64,000 nt of DNA from Muscardinus avellanarius (GCA_963383645.1 OY726558.1:185807634-185871633), one strand, 5' to 3'. Counted from the first letter of the stretch, positions 10,514 through 23,529 are shown. Notes: generated by a model from the sequence alone, not told the origin. Program-made: numbers and translations.

Positions 10514-11639
10514 AATAGAATCAGATCTATCAGATCTATGTGCAAATTATATTTAGCTGAAGGATATACTTCCAATTTACAAGAATTGTTTAAAACACCT
10601 GGCATGCAAACCAAAAAATGAACGATTTGTTCTTTCATGTTTAAATCTATTTAATTTAGTATAATTCAGGTTTGTCTTAGAGGATAGAAAGATAATGCCT
10701 ACCTGAGGTTGATATTCTCACTGCGTGGAATAAAAGTAAAGAATCTTGACAGTTCTCAAATATGGGGCAGAGGATAACTTTTGGAATACCTCCCTTTCAT
10801 AAAATAATTTACATGTTTAAATTCATATATTTGGAAAAATACCTAGGAAAAGGCCCGAGACAAACTGTCAGGAACACATATATTTGCATGACCATAGTTG
10901 TTAACATCTTTGGATGCCTTAGCGTTCATGAGCAAAGGCATAGTGTATATAATATTGGTTAGCAAGTAAGAAATCCCAGGTTTTAACTGTCCTTTTTTTT
11001 ACTTTCTAGAAGAAAACGTAGCACATAGCAAATGATTAACAAATGTGTTTAATGATTGGAAGGATGGACAGATGGGTTAATGGGTAAAATATATTAAAAT
11101 CCCAACTTGACCACTTAACTACCACTACTTTTTTAATAAAGCGCTTTCTAGGCAGTAGATATGCATTAGTGTATTTGCTATCATTTTTATGTTAGTATAA
11201 TATTTTTACTGTGCTGAAGCTTGTCATTGTGGAGTCAGATTGCATGTTTATTTAATACATCTTTTCTCAATAGGCCAAGATAATCCATTCAGATAATTCT
11301 GCCTTAGAACAAATAGGAATTTCAGCAGTCATCTAGCCTCGCTATTCTGATAGTTTGGTTGGGGAATTAAATAGCAGAGAGATTAATTGATTTGCCTAAG
11401 TCACCTTCATATATAGGTATATGAAAAATGAAATATTTGTGTCCATGAGAGGTCAGAATCTGATGATCCCACTCTAAGTAACTTATTCATTACTCAACAA
11501 TAAATGAATAGTCTTGCTTTTTCCATAAATCTATAGATTTTTCTCATATGGGGGAATTCAAAGATGGCTGGACCCCATTCACTAGGAGGTATCAATTAAA
11601 GGAGACATGTTTTTGCTTATGAATAAGAAAATGTGTAAT
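10512..11639. other. Unique AT-rich sequence
   Basis: No interspersed repeat or exon recognised. Confidence 0.5.
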
Positions 11640-11905
11640 TTTAACCATGGGAACCTGTGCTTTGGTAAACATATAAACAGCAGGCTGAATAAAAATGAAC
11701 AGAAAGAAAGAAGAAATTCACCCGGTCGGGAAGCTTGGGGAGAGAAAAATCTGTGTTAAGCTGCAACTTGGAAGATCCAGTGGACTTCTCTGTGTCTAAT
11801 TAGAGGTCTGAGCTAAGATTTCAGCTAGAGCCAATTAAACGCTCATAAACCGATCAGAAAAATAAACAAGCAACTAGCCAGTGCCATTCACTTAGAACCA
11901 TGTAA
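11640..11905. other. Candidate conserved non-coding sequence
   Basis: Contains tctaattagaggtc, agccaattaaacgctc and aaaaataaacaagc, which match homeodomain (TAATTA, CCAATTAA) and forkhead (AATAAACA) core words within about 100 bp. The motif clustering is visible. Regulatory function is inference. Confidence 0.3.
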
Positions 11906-12004
11906 ACACACGTAACTGCATATTTTCTGCTATCTCTGCCCTGTGGAGGTCACAGCAAGGCTCCCAACCACAGCGCATGTCGCTTCATCTTTGATACCAA
12001 GATC

Positions 12005-12112
12005 TTTGAGAGCAGAGCCTGCATATTACCCATCTTTGTATTCTGAGCACTCAGTAGAGTGCCTGGCACATGGTAGATGTGCCATGAATGTTGTTTTGAA
12101 TTGACTTGCACC
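12005..12112 (+). mobile_element. L2 3' end
   Basis: ctttgagagcagagcctgca ... ctttgtattctgagcactca ... gagtgcctggcacatggtag follows the terminal part of L2 in sense orientation. Confidence 0.8.
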
Positions 12113-13034
12113 CGCCAACCAGTATATTAAAAATAGAAAATAAAAGAAAAAACACAAGCTGTGTGATTTCCTCTAGACACAGTTGTAATTTACTATCTAG
12201 GACAGTCTCACCAATCAAACATTTATCTGCAGTCCTTGAGAGGATAATTTACCTTTGACAATTATTATTAATACCTTTTACCAACATGGGACTATAGCAA
12301 AATTGAACTTATGAAAAATGCCTGTCTTTCTTCATCCTTGGAATAATTACACCTTTCAAAAAACTATATTTTGGGGGTTTTCAGATGATGGTGTTTTTCA
12401 AATCTCAGGTTGCAAAAGCTGAATCCTTTTATCAATAATGTGCAAGATAGAGACATGTCCAAGGTTACTGAAACAGTGCCATAAATCAACTCTTTGATGA
12501 TACGTCTCACAAGATTAAAAAAGAGGCTCATATAACATTTTGCAGATGGAAAACATCCCATAGGTTGTTGTACATTTAAAATGGTACCAAAAAAAACAAT
12601 TGCATAAGAATATAGCAGTTATATCATTGAACAAGTAAAAGAATCATTTAGATAATTTGGTGATCAAATGAGTGTTAATAATTATTTTTAAATTATGTTT
12701 TGGCTAAACACATTCATGTTTTAATTTGCCAAATGAGGAAATTGGTTATGTATATTTCAACTATTAGTATATTAAGCAATAACATACTGCAAATGAATAA
12801 TAATGTTTTTCATTTGCCCTTGAAGTCAGCTTCAAATATTCATTTTATTCCCATTAAATGCATGTTATTACCAGAGACTTTCTAATGTCATTGTGTACTT
12901 TGAAAATGAGTACTACTTAAACTTAAAAACAAAACAATAAGTGCCAGATCACCCTAAATGAGAAAAACTAGAAAATCAAAGTAATTATATAGACAATTTG
13001 CAGGTAAAAAATAATTATCCCGTGTGTTTTCTTA
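12113..13034. other. Unique AT-rich sequence
   Basis: Nothing recognised. Short open frames are spread over both strands without coding character. Confidence 0.5.
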
Positions 13035-13035
13035 A

Positions 13036-13455
13036 ATTCGTTATTATCTGTCTCGGTCACACTCTCACTACTATGACCCAACAAATCTGACCGCACAAGT
13101 TAGAAGAAAGTAGATTTATTTGCTCACATTTTTTGGAGATTTCAGGGTTCAGCCCATATCGGGCTGGGTCTGCAGAACTCAGAGCAGGACAGCAGGAAGC
13201 AGAGAGAGTAACCAACAGAGTGGCTCTTGCATTGTGAAAGCCAGGAACAATAAACAGGGCAAGCAGAGTAAGAGCCATATGGAATCCCCAAGACCACAAC
13301 CCCAGGAACCCAACTTCTCAGGTTACCACTCAGAAAATTTGTTACAATAGATTTACCCACTGATGAGATTACCATGCTCACGACTTAATTATATAAACTC
13401 TGAACGTTAATACCTGAGCTCTTCAGGGGACATTGTATAATATCTAACCATACAT
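13036..13455 (-). mobile_element. MaLR-type LTR, antisense
   Basis: On the minus strand it begins tggttagatattatacaatg and ends near gtgaccgagaca. It carries aatctcatcagtgggt, a CT-rich middle and a polyadenylation signal in gagcaaataaatctac, followed by gggtcatagtagtgag. This order matches the copies at 35035 and 60442. It is non-coding, with no internal retroviral region. Confidence 0.65.
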
Positions 13456-13674
13456 TATCCCTGTTCCTATTCTGGCTTCCCTCAACAAACTTTTCTTATG
13501 TTCTTAGTTTCTAACTTTTATTTTCTTACTTCTTTATCCTTATTTTCTTAATTCTTATATTTTCCTTTTCACATAGAAAGCTTCCCCTTTGCTACCACCT
13601 CTGTGAGACCCAAACACAAGTATTCCTGACATCTTGCTTGATAGTTTCAGATTAGCATCATTATTAAAGGATGT

Positions 13675-13870
13675 TGGACTCATAGCCTGGGTCCAACCTC
13701 AGGACCTCCACTCACGAGATTAGTGACCCTGGACAAGTTATTTCAATACTTTAAGCCTCCACTTTCTTTTCAATAAAGTAGGAATTGTAAGATCTATCAG
13801 ATTACACTGAGTGATAAGCAAGCACATAGTATGCTTACTAAACTTAGAGTAAATGTAAACTGTCATTATT
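13675..13870 (+). mobile_element. MIR SINE
   Basis: The MIR core is recognisable: gattagtgaccctggacaag, ttatttcaatactttaagcc, then aagcacatagtatgcttac. Ancient and diverged. Confidence 0.8.
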
Positions 13871-14924
13871 ATCATGACTTCTAACCTGAATCATAGTAAA
13901 GATAACTTCAGACTTCTCTTCCAGATGTGGAATTTCTGTGTTCCGAATGAATTTCACTCTTCACATCTTTATTTATGAAATTCTAGACAGATCACTGGAA
14001 TTGTATCCATTTATCATTAAAACCCATCTAAGATATAGGAGAAGTAAAAAAAAGTAGACTCATGTAGTCTGGCCATGTGATCATAGCCAAAAAGAATCCA
14101 ATTTGATATAAAGTCATCTTACTCTAGTGCTCTGTGGCAGGGATTCTGCTGAGGTAGAGAATTTGAACAGAGCACCTTGAGATCAATGTCACAGAAAATA
14201 TTCTGGCAAATAATTAATGGTGTGTGTATATATATTGCCAGCCACCCTGCTGGAGCCCAGCAATCTCTCAGAGCAGATTAGTGGTCCTTACCCAGGTGCC
14301 AGGCCATTTCAGCACATACTTTTCTCAATGATCATTATCCTGAAATAAATCCAAATTAAATTTTATGAACCAGGATTGAAATTATGTGTCTTCAGTATTG
14401 AGCCTTCTAATAGCAGTTATTTTTATTGAAGTATTAAAGCAATTGGCTTGAGTCATCTCAGAAACATTGCCTTCCTATTTCTAATACAGTTAAGAGGCTG
14501 TCAGCACATCTTGCCATGGATTGGAAATATTTGGTTATTAAATGATTTTTACCAAGAAAAAAAATTCCATTACAAAAAACATCTTGTTTTCAAGGGTATC
14601 TTGGGGACAGTAAATGAAAGCAACATGTTACATTGAATTATAGAAATAAAATAAGCTGATTCAGCTAATAGATACAACAGCAATATAAGACATCATTTGC
14701 AAGTCAAAGACAACTGCGACTTAATTTAACTGACAATCAGATTTCTACAGTAGGCTGTAAGCATTAGGTAAAAATAGTCACTTGAACTATGGGAACTGTT
14801 GAATGTTATTTCAACACTCTAGGCTAGACATCCATATCTCAGGATTCTTTAAACATGATTTTTTTTTTTTTTTTGCCTTGCTCATGCAGAGAGAAAATAA
14901 AACCAAAGCACTAAGAGTGGCTGG
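13871..14924. other. Unique sequence, nothing recognised
   Basis: No repeat or exon signature. A short TA-rich tract lies at about 14222-14236. Confidence 0.5.
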
Positions 14925-15155
14925 TGCAGTGGAAAGGACAGAGGGGAGATGAAAGGAACAAGCTTTGGATGCAAGTTCAGGGTATAGTTTCTTGCTGTTG
15001 AGACTTTGGGTAGGGATTTCACCTTGTAGAATCTCAATGACCTTATTCATAAAATGGAGATGATGTAAAATGTATCCCAGGATTATTGTGGGGGCTAAAG
15101 GATATGACATATATGAAAAATATAGCAGGGTGCTTAACACAGAGAAATTATTGAG
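14925..15155 (+). mobile_element. MIR SINE
   Basis: gactttgggtagggatttca, gaatctcaatgaccttattc, ataaaatggagatgat and gtgcttaacacagaga follow the MIR consensus order. Confidence 0.75.
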
Positions 15156-16778
15156 TAGATGAAAGTTTTACATCCTCTGCCTCCATTCAGTGTAGAACTC
15201 TTTCCTTTATCAGCTGTCCTTCCTCCCTTCCCCCTTTGTCCCCTTCCTTTATTCGACTGGTCCCTTTCCTTATTTTTCTGAAGTTCCTTAGTTATTTTCT
15301 CTCACAGAGAAGAAGGAACTAGAAAGGTTAGCAAGTCCCAGGTGATCAAACCCGCAGAAGTGATGCTTCTGCCCAGTATTCCTGGTGTTGTGGCCGTGGT
15401 ACCCCACGTGTTCCGGCTCCTCTTTGAATTTTGTGTGGGTGTTCTCTATGTAGGCTCCAAGATTGGAATGGTGCTTAATCATCTTTCTAAATGTCACTTC
15501 ACACAGCATGTCACCCTATAGCCAGTAAGCTCTCAAAAAGAGAGACATAGTTTGGGCTTGCAGAAATCACATAAAATTTGGAGTCCTGGACACACTGGAT
15601 CCTATGTCCTCTCCCTAGTCTCCCAACCCCACTTTTCTCAGTGCTCATCTCAGATAACAAGTGTCCTCAGCTCCCAGCAGCGCAAATGTCGAAGCTGGAT
15701 ACATCATTGAGTTCCTTCCTCCTTGGCCCACAAGTCCTGCCAGTCACTTCCACTCAATCAATCGCATTGCCTGAGTGTCTCTGGAATTGGTCCACTTGAT
15801 TCAATCTGCCAATTGCCTGACTCACAGGCTGTTGTTTCTCATCTGCATTGCTGCAGAGCCTCCTTGATGGATCCCCTTGCTGCGGCTCTTCAATTTGCAG
15901 TGTGATCATTTGCTTTGTCAAATGTGACCATCTCGCTCTCTACTTCTCCAGGACATCCAAGCAATTTAGTATGTTTTATGTTTTACTGTTTACCTTTCAG
16001 TTTTATTTCTTATCTCAACTTCTCCTCCCCAAACACACAAAGAAATACAGAGTTCCTGAAGTGGGACATGCTTCCCCCACTCAAGGGTTCTTTGTCCTCT
16101 CCACCTGGGACATTTTACCCTCTTTTATCTTTAATCTCTTTCACCTTTTTCTTCTCCTCCATTCTAGGAAGTAGTCTTTGACATCCCTACTCCCAACACT
16201 GATGGCTTAGCTGCTGCTTCTAATAGTTTTTCTCTTAGAAAAAATAAATTTTAGGTCTAAACCCTCCAAATAGTAAATCAACTGAAGCAGGTAGAGAGCA
16301 ATTAGTAGATACACTAAAAATAAATAAATAAATAACTGAGTGAATGAGTGAACTAATGAATGAACAAATGAATGAAGATGATTTGTCAAGATACACCTAT
16401 GATTTAGGACACTAAATCCCCAATGTTCTGTTGGTTGCAGCTCACTCTAGAAGCATAAAGTGAAATATATAAATAAAAATTTTCCCTAAATTCTTGCTCC
16501 CTCTCCAGGAACCTCTGAGCATTTTGAAACACATTGGTATGAAGGCTCATTTCACAAAATAAGGCAACTAAAGCTGTACCTTGTACGTGAAACCACTTAA
16601 TTATAGACAACCCAGACATCAAGATTAATGACATTTTCGTGCACTGTGAGGTAGAGACAGGACGGTAATAAGAGCTCATTGGGGTCCACTGCTGACTCTT
16701 GTACATTTAGAAAATCCTTGAGAGAATGATATATAGCAAGAAGGGAGGACATTTAAGGAAACAGGCAGCAGAATGCAT

Positions 16779-16779
<1 letters not shown>
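15156..16779. other. Unique sequence with short GAAT-type tract
   Basis: Mostly unrecognised. A degenerate (AATA)n/(GAAT)n tract lies at 16319-16378. Open frames at 15578-16181 overlap in several frames and have no family resemblance. Confidence 0.5.

Positions 16780-16820
<41 letters not shown>
16780..16820. repeat. (CA)n microsatellite
   Basis: About 20 AC units, not attached to a recognisable SINE. Confidence 0.97.
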
Positions 16821-16824
<4 letters not shown>

Positions 16825-17844
16825 CGTCATCTCCGGAAGCTGAAAGAATTGGAGAAGCTATTCTCTGTGAAAAATCACATTTTTCTTATCCTGACTGGAA
16901 ATGAACTGTTCTAAACTGAACAAGAGAGAAATATTAAAACCTTTTCTGTCTGTCTCCTTGGTGCCCCCACTGAACACTACCCTACTGAGTTTTCCCATCT
17001 CATGACTTCTCTCCTAAGAGAGGAGACACTCTACGAAGCTGCCATCATGAACAGCCCTGGTGAACCAGAATGCCTTTTCCACACAATAACTGAGTGGTTG
17101 TTTGGGCTAGACAGCATTTTATTTGCTGTTTGCAAAGCCACGGTGAAAAGAAGGAGCCACTAAGCACGTGTCACAGAGACATCAGATAAGATGGGTGAGC
17201 GGGGAGTCGTATGATGGGAAAAGATGTCTTTATCCCAGTCAGTGTTGCACATGTAGACAAACAAGCCACAATCGCTCATGACATTTTCACAATCTTCCTT
17301 GAAAAGGGCATCCAGAGACAACCTGAGTCACCAAATAATGGCTTTAGAGTGAGGTAATGGTCTCTGTGCATTAGGAATATGCGCTCAAAGGAAAAGAATG
17401 TCTCTTGTCCTTGGTGCAAAGTAAGTGACATTAAATCTAGTGGAAGAAAAATATAGTCAATTGCATGACATAATTTGTTTGCTATAGACATTCTCTCTCC
17501 TCTCGTTCTCTTTTTCTTTTTCTTTTTCATTTTATTGACCCTATTTTTCGCCATTCAGTGGAGGAGGATAAGCAGAGAGACTTGCTTTGAATTCCCAAAC
17601 CAGGGTGACCTGAGGCTTGGAAGTCACCAGACGAATCCTAATAATGCGGGGACCATGCTCTGCGGCAGCCCCAGAAGTAGCAGAGTTTATGAGTTTCACG
17701 TGCACTTCGAACACCCCTGAGCCGTAGGCAGAATTACAATGTCAATCAAGCTTATTCCCTTCCCAGCTTCCTCTTCTTTACCCAGGGATCGATTCGTGTT
17801 AGTGGGATGCCTAAAGTTCCCAACCTACTATAGAAAGTGAAATG
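16821..17844. other. Unique sequence, nothing recognised
   Basis: Contains a short (TTTTC)n run near 17508-17528. No exon or repeat recognised. Confidence 0.5.
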
Positions 17845-17965
17845 GATTTGGAGACACCTAAATGTAAGTTTGAACCCAATTCAGTCAATCATTGCTTGGG
17901 TGATCTTGGGCAATTCACTTAAATTTACTGCTTATCAATCTCCTGACTTATAAATAAAAAGGCAT
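17845..17965 (+). mobile_element. MIR SINE
   Basis: agtttgaacccaattcagtc, tgcttgggtgatcttgggca and attcacttaaatttactgct follow the MIR core. Confidence 0.75.
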
Positions 17966-18115
17966 GGATTCATTCATCAAACAAATAGTTTTGGAGACTT
18001 ACTACCTACAGGGTAAGATGTAAGAGCTAAACTTTTAATGATTAAAAAGTGACATCTATCTACCTCAAGGGTAGATTGTAAATATATTAAATGTAATAGA
18101 AAAAGCATTGCTGAG

Positions 18116-18315
18116 CCGGGCGTGGTGGCGCATGCTTGTAATTCCCACACTTGGAAGGCTGAGACAAGAGGATCACGCAGGTTCGAAGCCAGCCTCTGCT
18201 GGCTTAAGAGACCCTGTTTCCAAATTTAAAAAATATAAAATAGGTCTGGGAGTGTAGCCCAGAAGTAGAAGGCCCCTGAGTTCCATCCCTAGTACCACCA
18301 AAAAAAAAAAAAAGC
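18116..18315 (+). mobile_element. B1-dID SINE, hairpin subfamily
   Basis: ccgggcgtggtggcgcatgc, then the perfect B box ggttcgaagcc. Hairpin arms are at 18186-18193 and 18198-18205 with loop ctct. The ID half ends ttccatccctagtacc. The target duplication agcattgctgag is at 18104-18115 and 18316-18327 (12 of 12). Confidence 0.95.
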
Positions 18316-18327
18316 AGCATTGCTGAG

Positions 18328-19029
18328 ATGAAATTAAACATGATAAAATATATGAAACATCTAATGCATGGCTCGCATTATGGTTAGTACTTAAGACATT
18401 GCTACATCCTCAAACCTATGTTTTTTTTTAAATTATCTTGTAAAAATCAAAACTCACATTCAATTCAGTGACTCTCATTAAGGTATCAATCTGACCATCT
18501 AATTAAAGAACAGAAATTTACCTTAAGGGGAATTTATATTCCCATTAAAAACTTACTATTTTTAGACTGGAGCTTTCTGACTGGAATGAAAGTCAGATTA
18601 AGGCAACCAATAATTATAAACACTTACTATGTTTTAAGTAACGTGGAAGTTATAATCTTCCCCTTCAGGAGTTTTGAAGTCTGTATGATTTGTGAAAGTA
18701 AAATGTCAACCTATTAACTATGAGAGAACTGAATTTTAAAAGCAACAAAAGTTTTAAATGATTGACATTAGGAGAGATTTTACAAGACTCTACCTAAGTG
18801 CAAATGAATTATTATGCCTTGTACAACCACTAATGGAGTAAGAGTTCAGAGAGAAGAGAAATTATGCGCCAGCTCCTTAGGAAGGCCGGATTCTGTTCAC
18901 CAGTTCTCTGCACAGTTAGCGAAGAGTTCAATATGCTTAACTTGGTCAAAAAAAGATCCTCACTGTGATCAACAAGAGTAAACATTAGTTTAACCAAAGT
19001 TAAACTAAGTCTCAGAAAACATGTGAATT
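18328..19029. other. Unique AT-rich sequence
   Basis: Nothing recognised. Confidence 0.5.
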
Positions 19030-19038
19030 AAGAATCTG

Positions 19039-19254
19039 TGGGTTGGATATGGTGATGTATGCCTGAATCCCAGTACTTGAGAGGCTGACACAGGATCATA
19101 GGTTCAAGGCCAGCTTTAGCAATTTAACAAGGCCCTCAGTAATTTAGCGAGAACATGTTTTGAAATGAAAAAAAAAAATGGGGCTGTAGTGTAGCTTGGA
19201 GGTAGACTGTCCCTGAATTCAACCTCCAGTACCAAAAAAGAGAAAAATTTAAGA
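19039..19254 (+). mobile_element. B1-dID SINE, full layout
   Basis: ggttggatatggtgatgtat through ggggctgtagtgtagcttgg and a tail. The target duplication aagaatctg is at 19030-19038 and 19255-19263. Confidence 0.9.
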
Positions 19255-19299
19255 AAGAATCTGAAGGAGTCTTATATATAAACAGAAAGTATGATAAAT

Positions 19300-19445
19300 A
19301 AATTTATGGGGCACAGTAACATACTATGACTTATTTCATCCTTTCTGCAACTCTGAAAATGAGGAAGGATAAAGAAGGGTGACTTTGCCATGACCACGCA
19401 GCTGATCACTGGCAGGTGAGAGATCGACCCAAACAAGTGTCCTGT
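19300..19445 (-). mobile_element. MIR SINE, antisense
   Basis: aactctgaaaatgaggaagg, gtgactttgccatgaccacg, cagctgatcactggcaggtg is the reverse complement of the MIR core. Confidence 0.75.
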
Positions 19446-19465
19446 GTACTACTTAAACATGTCAG

Positions 19466-19670
19466 CCAGGTGTGGTGGTACATGCTTGTGATCCCAGTAC
19501 TTGGGAGGCTGAGACTGGAAGGTCACATGTTTGAGGCTACTTAGTGAGGCTCTCCACAACTTAGTGAGACCCTATCTCAAAAGAAAGAATAAAAAAATAG
19601 GGCTGGGTGTGTAGCCCAGAGGTAGAATGTGCCTGAGTTCAATCCTCAGCACTGAAAAGAAAAAAAAAAG
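19466..19670 (+). mobile_element. B1-dID SINE, full layout
   Basis: gccaggtgtggtggtacatg, gaggctacttagtgagg, gggctgggtgtgtagcccag and a poly-A tail. Confidence 0.92.
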
Positions 19671-19736
19671 TCATGCAATAGAAAAAAAAATTTTTGATGG
19701 TCATAAAGAGGAGTATAAAAGATAAATGTGGACTGG

Positions 19737-20120
19737 GTTCTTGCTACTCAAAGTGTCCCACAGACCAGCAGCATTGAATGTCACTTATGGGAGCTGTTTA
19801 AAATGCAGAATATTGGAGCTGAGCACGGTGGTGTACATCTGTAATCCCAATACTTAGGAGGCTGAGACAATAGGGCCTTGACAACTTAGTGAAGCTCCAT
19901 TTCAAAGTAAAAAAATAAAATAAAATATGGCTGGGGGTGTGGCTCAAAGGTAGAATGTCCCTGAGTTCAATCCCCAGTGCCACAACAACAACAAAAATAA
20001 AAAGAATGAATGAAAGAAAGGAAGAAAGAAAAAAAGAAAGAAGGAAGGAGGTAACATGAAGAAAATTGACCCTACCCAAATTTTTGAAACAAATATTTTA
20101 ATCAGATCCCCAGTATCAAT
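19737..20120 (+). mobile_element. MER5A hAT fragment split by a SINE
   Basis: The left piece 19737-19816 (ctactcaaagtgtcccacag, accagcagcattgaatgtca) matches one MER5A terminus. A probable continuation (gaccctacccaaat ... aatcagatcccc) follows the SINE at 19817-19990. The continuation is less certain than the left piece. Confidence 0.6.
19817..19990 (+). mobile_element. B1-dID SINE, internal deletion
   Basis: gctgagcacggtggtgtaca, then a jump to cttgacaacttagtgaag, ggctgggggtgtggctcaaa and gttcaatccccagtgcc. About 30 bp of the B1 half are missing. The tail runs into a GAAA-rich tract to about 20050. Confidence 0.9.
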
Positions 20121-20200
20121 CAGTTTCTAAATCTCTAAATTGGGTTTAGCATAGCCCACAGAATTGTGCGAATCAATTAATATATAAGAAAATATTTGGG

Positions 20201-20378
20201 CCAGGCATGGTGGCACACACTTGTAACCCCAGTACTTGGAAAACTGAGATAGGAGAATCACAGGTTCTCAACCAGCCTCAGCTACTTAGTGAGACCCTGT
20301 TTCAAAATGAAGAATAAAATATAGGGCTGGGTGTAGTTTGGAAGTAGAATGCCTCTGGGTTTAATTTCCAGTAAATCT

Positions 20379-20381
<3 letters not shown>
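20201..20381 (+). mobile_element. B1-dID SINE
   Basis: gccaggcatggtggcacaca, ctcagctacttagtgagacc and gggctgggtgtagtttgg. The tail has become a (CA)n array. Confidence 0.92.

Positions 20382-20421
<40 letters not shown>
20382..20421. repeat. (CA)n microsatellite in SINE tail
   Basis: About 20 units, directly 3' of the SINE. Confidence 0.97.
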
Positions 20422-20423
<2 letters not shown>

Positions 20424-21429
20424 CTGTATGGAAAAGCACTATGTAAATTTAAGACTTCATAAGATAGTAATTATTATTCTCATTTATACTAACTCAGCTG
20501 TCCATACCAGCATTTTGTCCTCCAATTGAATATAAATAACACAAATTCCTGGAGTTCTTAAGAACTTAAAATTAATCAAACTAGACTTAGTTCAGGTGTA
20601 GTATTTATCCTAGACAAGAAAATAAATTTATATTGAGGTGCCAATTTAGCAAATATCCCTCAGTGCAGGTTGTATTTTAGCTAATTATGAGATAATTCTT
20701 TTGAATTCTTATTAATTTTTATAGCTAATCTGCTCTCCGGGATTATTTTAAAGAACAGTTTCTAGGCCAGTAACAAACATCAATTATAAAACATTATAAC
20801 CCATTAAATATACTTCTTAAAATTGCAGTCTCTCCCAGGTCCATTTGCCCCCTCGCATTTATGTAGCAAAAGGTTCATGTCTTCAAGCTCTGAGACAGGA
20901 GGAGTATGGGAATCAGCAAGAGACATCTCGGAGCCCAGAGCCTATGCTGACTCCTCCTTCAGTGCTCTCCCTCTCCCAGACAGGACAGAATGTTTTGCTA
21001 ACAGGCACCACAGCTGAAATTGAAGGTGAGAACAAGCTCATGAGCTTGGAATCAAAGGACTTTGAAGCCTCAGCTTCGCTCCATTTAATCTCGGACTTTT
21101 GAGCGTATCATTTGCCGCTCCTCTGTGTGTTTTATAATCTCTCTGAAAAATAGATCTCAGAAACAACGGTATTGAAAAGCTATCGAGGTAAATGTTTAAC
21201 AGTGCTCTTTAAGATGTTCCAGAGATGCGTTTGATGTATTCCCTAAGGTTTATACATCACACTCATTAGTGATAATCAAACCCAAATCATTTTCCTACCG
21301 AGACATTTGTCCTCCATGCCCTTGCAGGTAGCACTCTCCATTTTCCCCTCTGGTCTCTTCTTCAGCCTCCTTTGGGGATCCTCTGCCCCTCGCCATCCTC
21401 TGAGGGCTCTGCCTTGGTCCTGGCCTCTG
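20422..21429. other. Mostly unique sequence
   Basis: No exon or young repeat recognised. The right end (from about 21335) is pyrimidine-rich and may already be L2. Confidence 0.5.
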
Positions 21430-22200
21430 GCTTCTTGTCAGACTCTAACTTCAGGCTTCCGATTACTCAGAATTCCTGCGCTCCATCTGAGGTTCAGATC
21501 CCTCCCCAAGCATCACTCCTAAAAATCTACCTATGACTGGGCATCTCCACTGCCAGCCCGTGGGCACTCCAAGACATGGCTCGAACTGAACTCATGCTCT
21601 GATTCCACAGCCCTGCTCCTCCTCCTTATCTGTGGTTCCCCCGAATGGCCCCAGCATCCTCCTAGTATTTCAAGCTAGAAATTTAGGAATCCTCTGAATT
21701 CTTTTCTCCTTCACCTCCTAAATACCGTGGAGCATGACAAACTGCAGCTGCCTTCAGTGGCTCTAGACCTTTTGCACCACTTTTGTCCAGGCTGTCATTA
21801 ATTTTCACATGAGTTATAGCTACCTGTTTCTCGGGCTGCAGGCTCACCTTCTCCTAGAATTTCAACCAGCCTAAAGCTAAACTTCAAGCTAGGTCAAACG
21901 CAACTCCCCAGACCCAAAAAGTTTAATTCAGTGCAGGCTGTGTGGGGACTATGCCTTTTACAAATACTCTCCAAGACTCCAATGCAGGTCAGACCCCAGG
22001 AAGACTGGTCTAATCCATTCTCTACCATGAAAGGATGAACCTTCTGATACACACATCTGATCCAGCCACTTTTCTGTTTTAAACTCTTCAGCAGCTCCAC
22101 ACTTTAAAGTCTGAAGTCCTTAACATGCTCATCACCCCGTCTGCTGCCTCCATTTCTAGCCTGGTGTTCTGCCATATTTACCCCCTACATGCAGTTGCAA
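21430..22200 (+). mobile_element. L2 LINE, sense, about 0.8 kb
   Basis: Clear L2 landmarks in order: tgggcatctccactgccagc, cgaactgaactcatgctctg, ccctgctcctcctcctt, tcaccttcctaaatacc-like text at 21710-21730, ctgatccagccacttttctg, cagcagctccacactttaaa, gtctgaagtccttaacatgc and gcctccatttctagcctggt. It is part of the degenerate ORF and 3' region. Stops and indels abound and no functional protein is possible. Confidence 0.85.
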
Positions 22201-23309
22201 GAGATTATTGCCTGTAAAACAACCAAAGGAGAGGGCAGAGAGAGACAGTGGGAGGAACTAGCTGAGAAGAAGCTTAATGTTAGCTGTTAGTGCCTTCATC
22301 CCCCCAGATGCTTCCATTGTCTTTTAAAGAATGAGAAGAAAAAGCCACAGGTGGAGAGTAGTAGCCCAGGCCATGTGGGCAGTGATGGAGGTGGGACCCA
22401 ACCCACCACAGTCAAGCACCAAGACATCTTTCACTTTTCCCTATTCCTACCCTAGGATGTACTTCAGAAAAATAAGTGATAGCAACCCATAAATTATGCC
22501 AACTGAGGCCAAGTGAAACAGGGTAATCTTAAGTAAAACAGAGAAATGTGCTAAGTTCTAACATTGTGGGCAAATGAAAAACCAGAGAATAGATCACGGG
22601 AGCGGTCATCCCATTGTATTGACACTTTGTAAATGGGTCCTTCAGGAAGATTATCAATGTCAGAGAATAAGCTATAAATAAGAATATGGGTATGCATAAA
22701 GATAGAAATATCAGGGTAGATAGATGTATAGAAACAGATACTGCAAAAATGCCATCTAGGTGGTCCAAAAGATTCGCCTGTAGAGTCAAGGAGAATAAGT
22801 ACAGTCCTGTGGTTGCTAGCCAGCCACCCCCTGACCCAGAATGTGATGGTGGCGGTGGTCACAGCTCAGTGACAAACATTCAGGCATCTTCTCAGTAGCT
22901 GCGAAGGCTTCCACTTTGTTAGGCTGCTCAAGTCAGATTTGCTCCAGACAAATCAGTACAGGGCTAAGTGTCATATGGAGTAATTTGACTAAAGCAGTAA
23001 GTGTGCCTATTTATATTCAGACCCATGCCCAGCAGCTCCCAGGGGTGTGATAAAGCATTGCTTTCCAAATGCACATAAAATATACATAGTTCTCATATAA
23101 GCTACTGCCCATTTTCCTGGTGCCCATCACTGCTATATTGATAGCCATGGGTCCAAGTAATTAGGAAAGTGCCGGAGAAAGAGACTGTGTTAACATTTCA
23201 TATCCTCAGATTAGTGAGGTCCTTTCCAGGCTGTGACTGGATCAGTTTAATTCAATTCAATTTTTAAAACCTACCTGCCCTGCTTATATGGCTGCAAACA
23301 ACAGCAGAG
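22201..23309. other. Unique sequence, nothing recognised
   Basis: Overlapping open frames on both strands at 22529-22898 have no recognisable family and no splice context. Confidence 0.5.
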
Positions 23310-23480
23310 AGATCCTGGTTCCAGACTCCTGGATGTAAAGCTCAGGTCTGCCCCTCTCCAGACTTGTGGCTATGGGCAAGTTAGTTTCAATTCCCTGGGC
23401 CTGAGCTGCTCACCTAGGAGATGGAACTATTTCTCTCCTTCACAAGGCTCTTTAAAGAATGAAATAAGTTGTTATCTAGA
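23310..23480 (+). mobile_element. MIR SINE
   Basis: gatcctggttccagactcct, gacttgtggctatgggcaag, ttagtttcaattccctgggc and tagaggatggaa-like text match MIR order. Confidence 0.75.
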
Positions 23481-23529
23481 AAACTGTTATGAACCCCGTG
23501 CTCAAGGCTTTCATTGTCTACAAAAAGAG

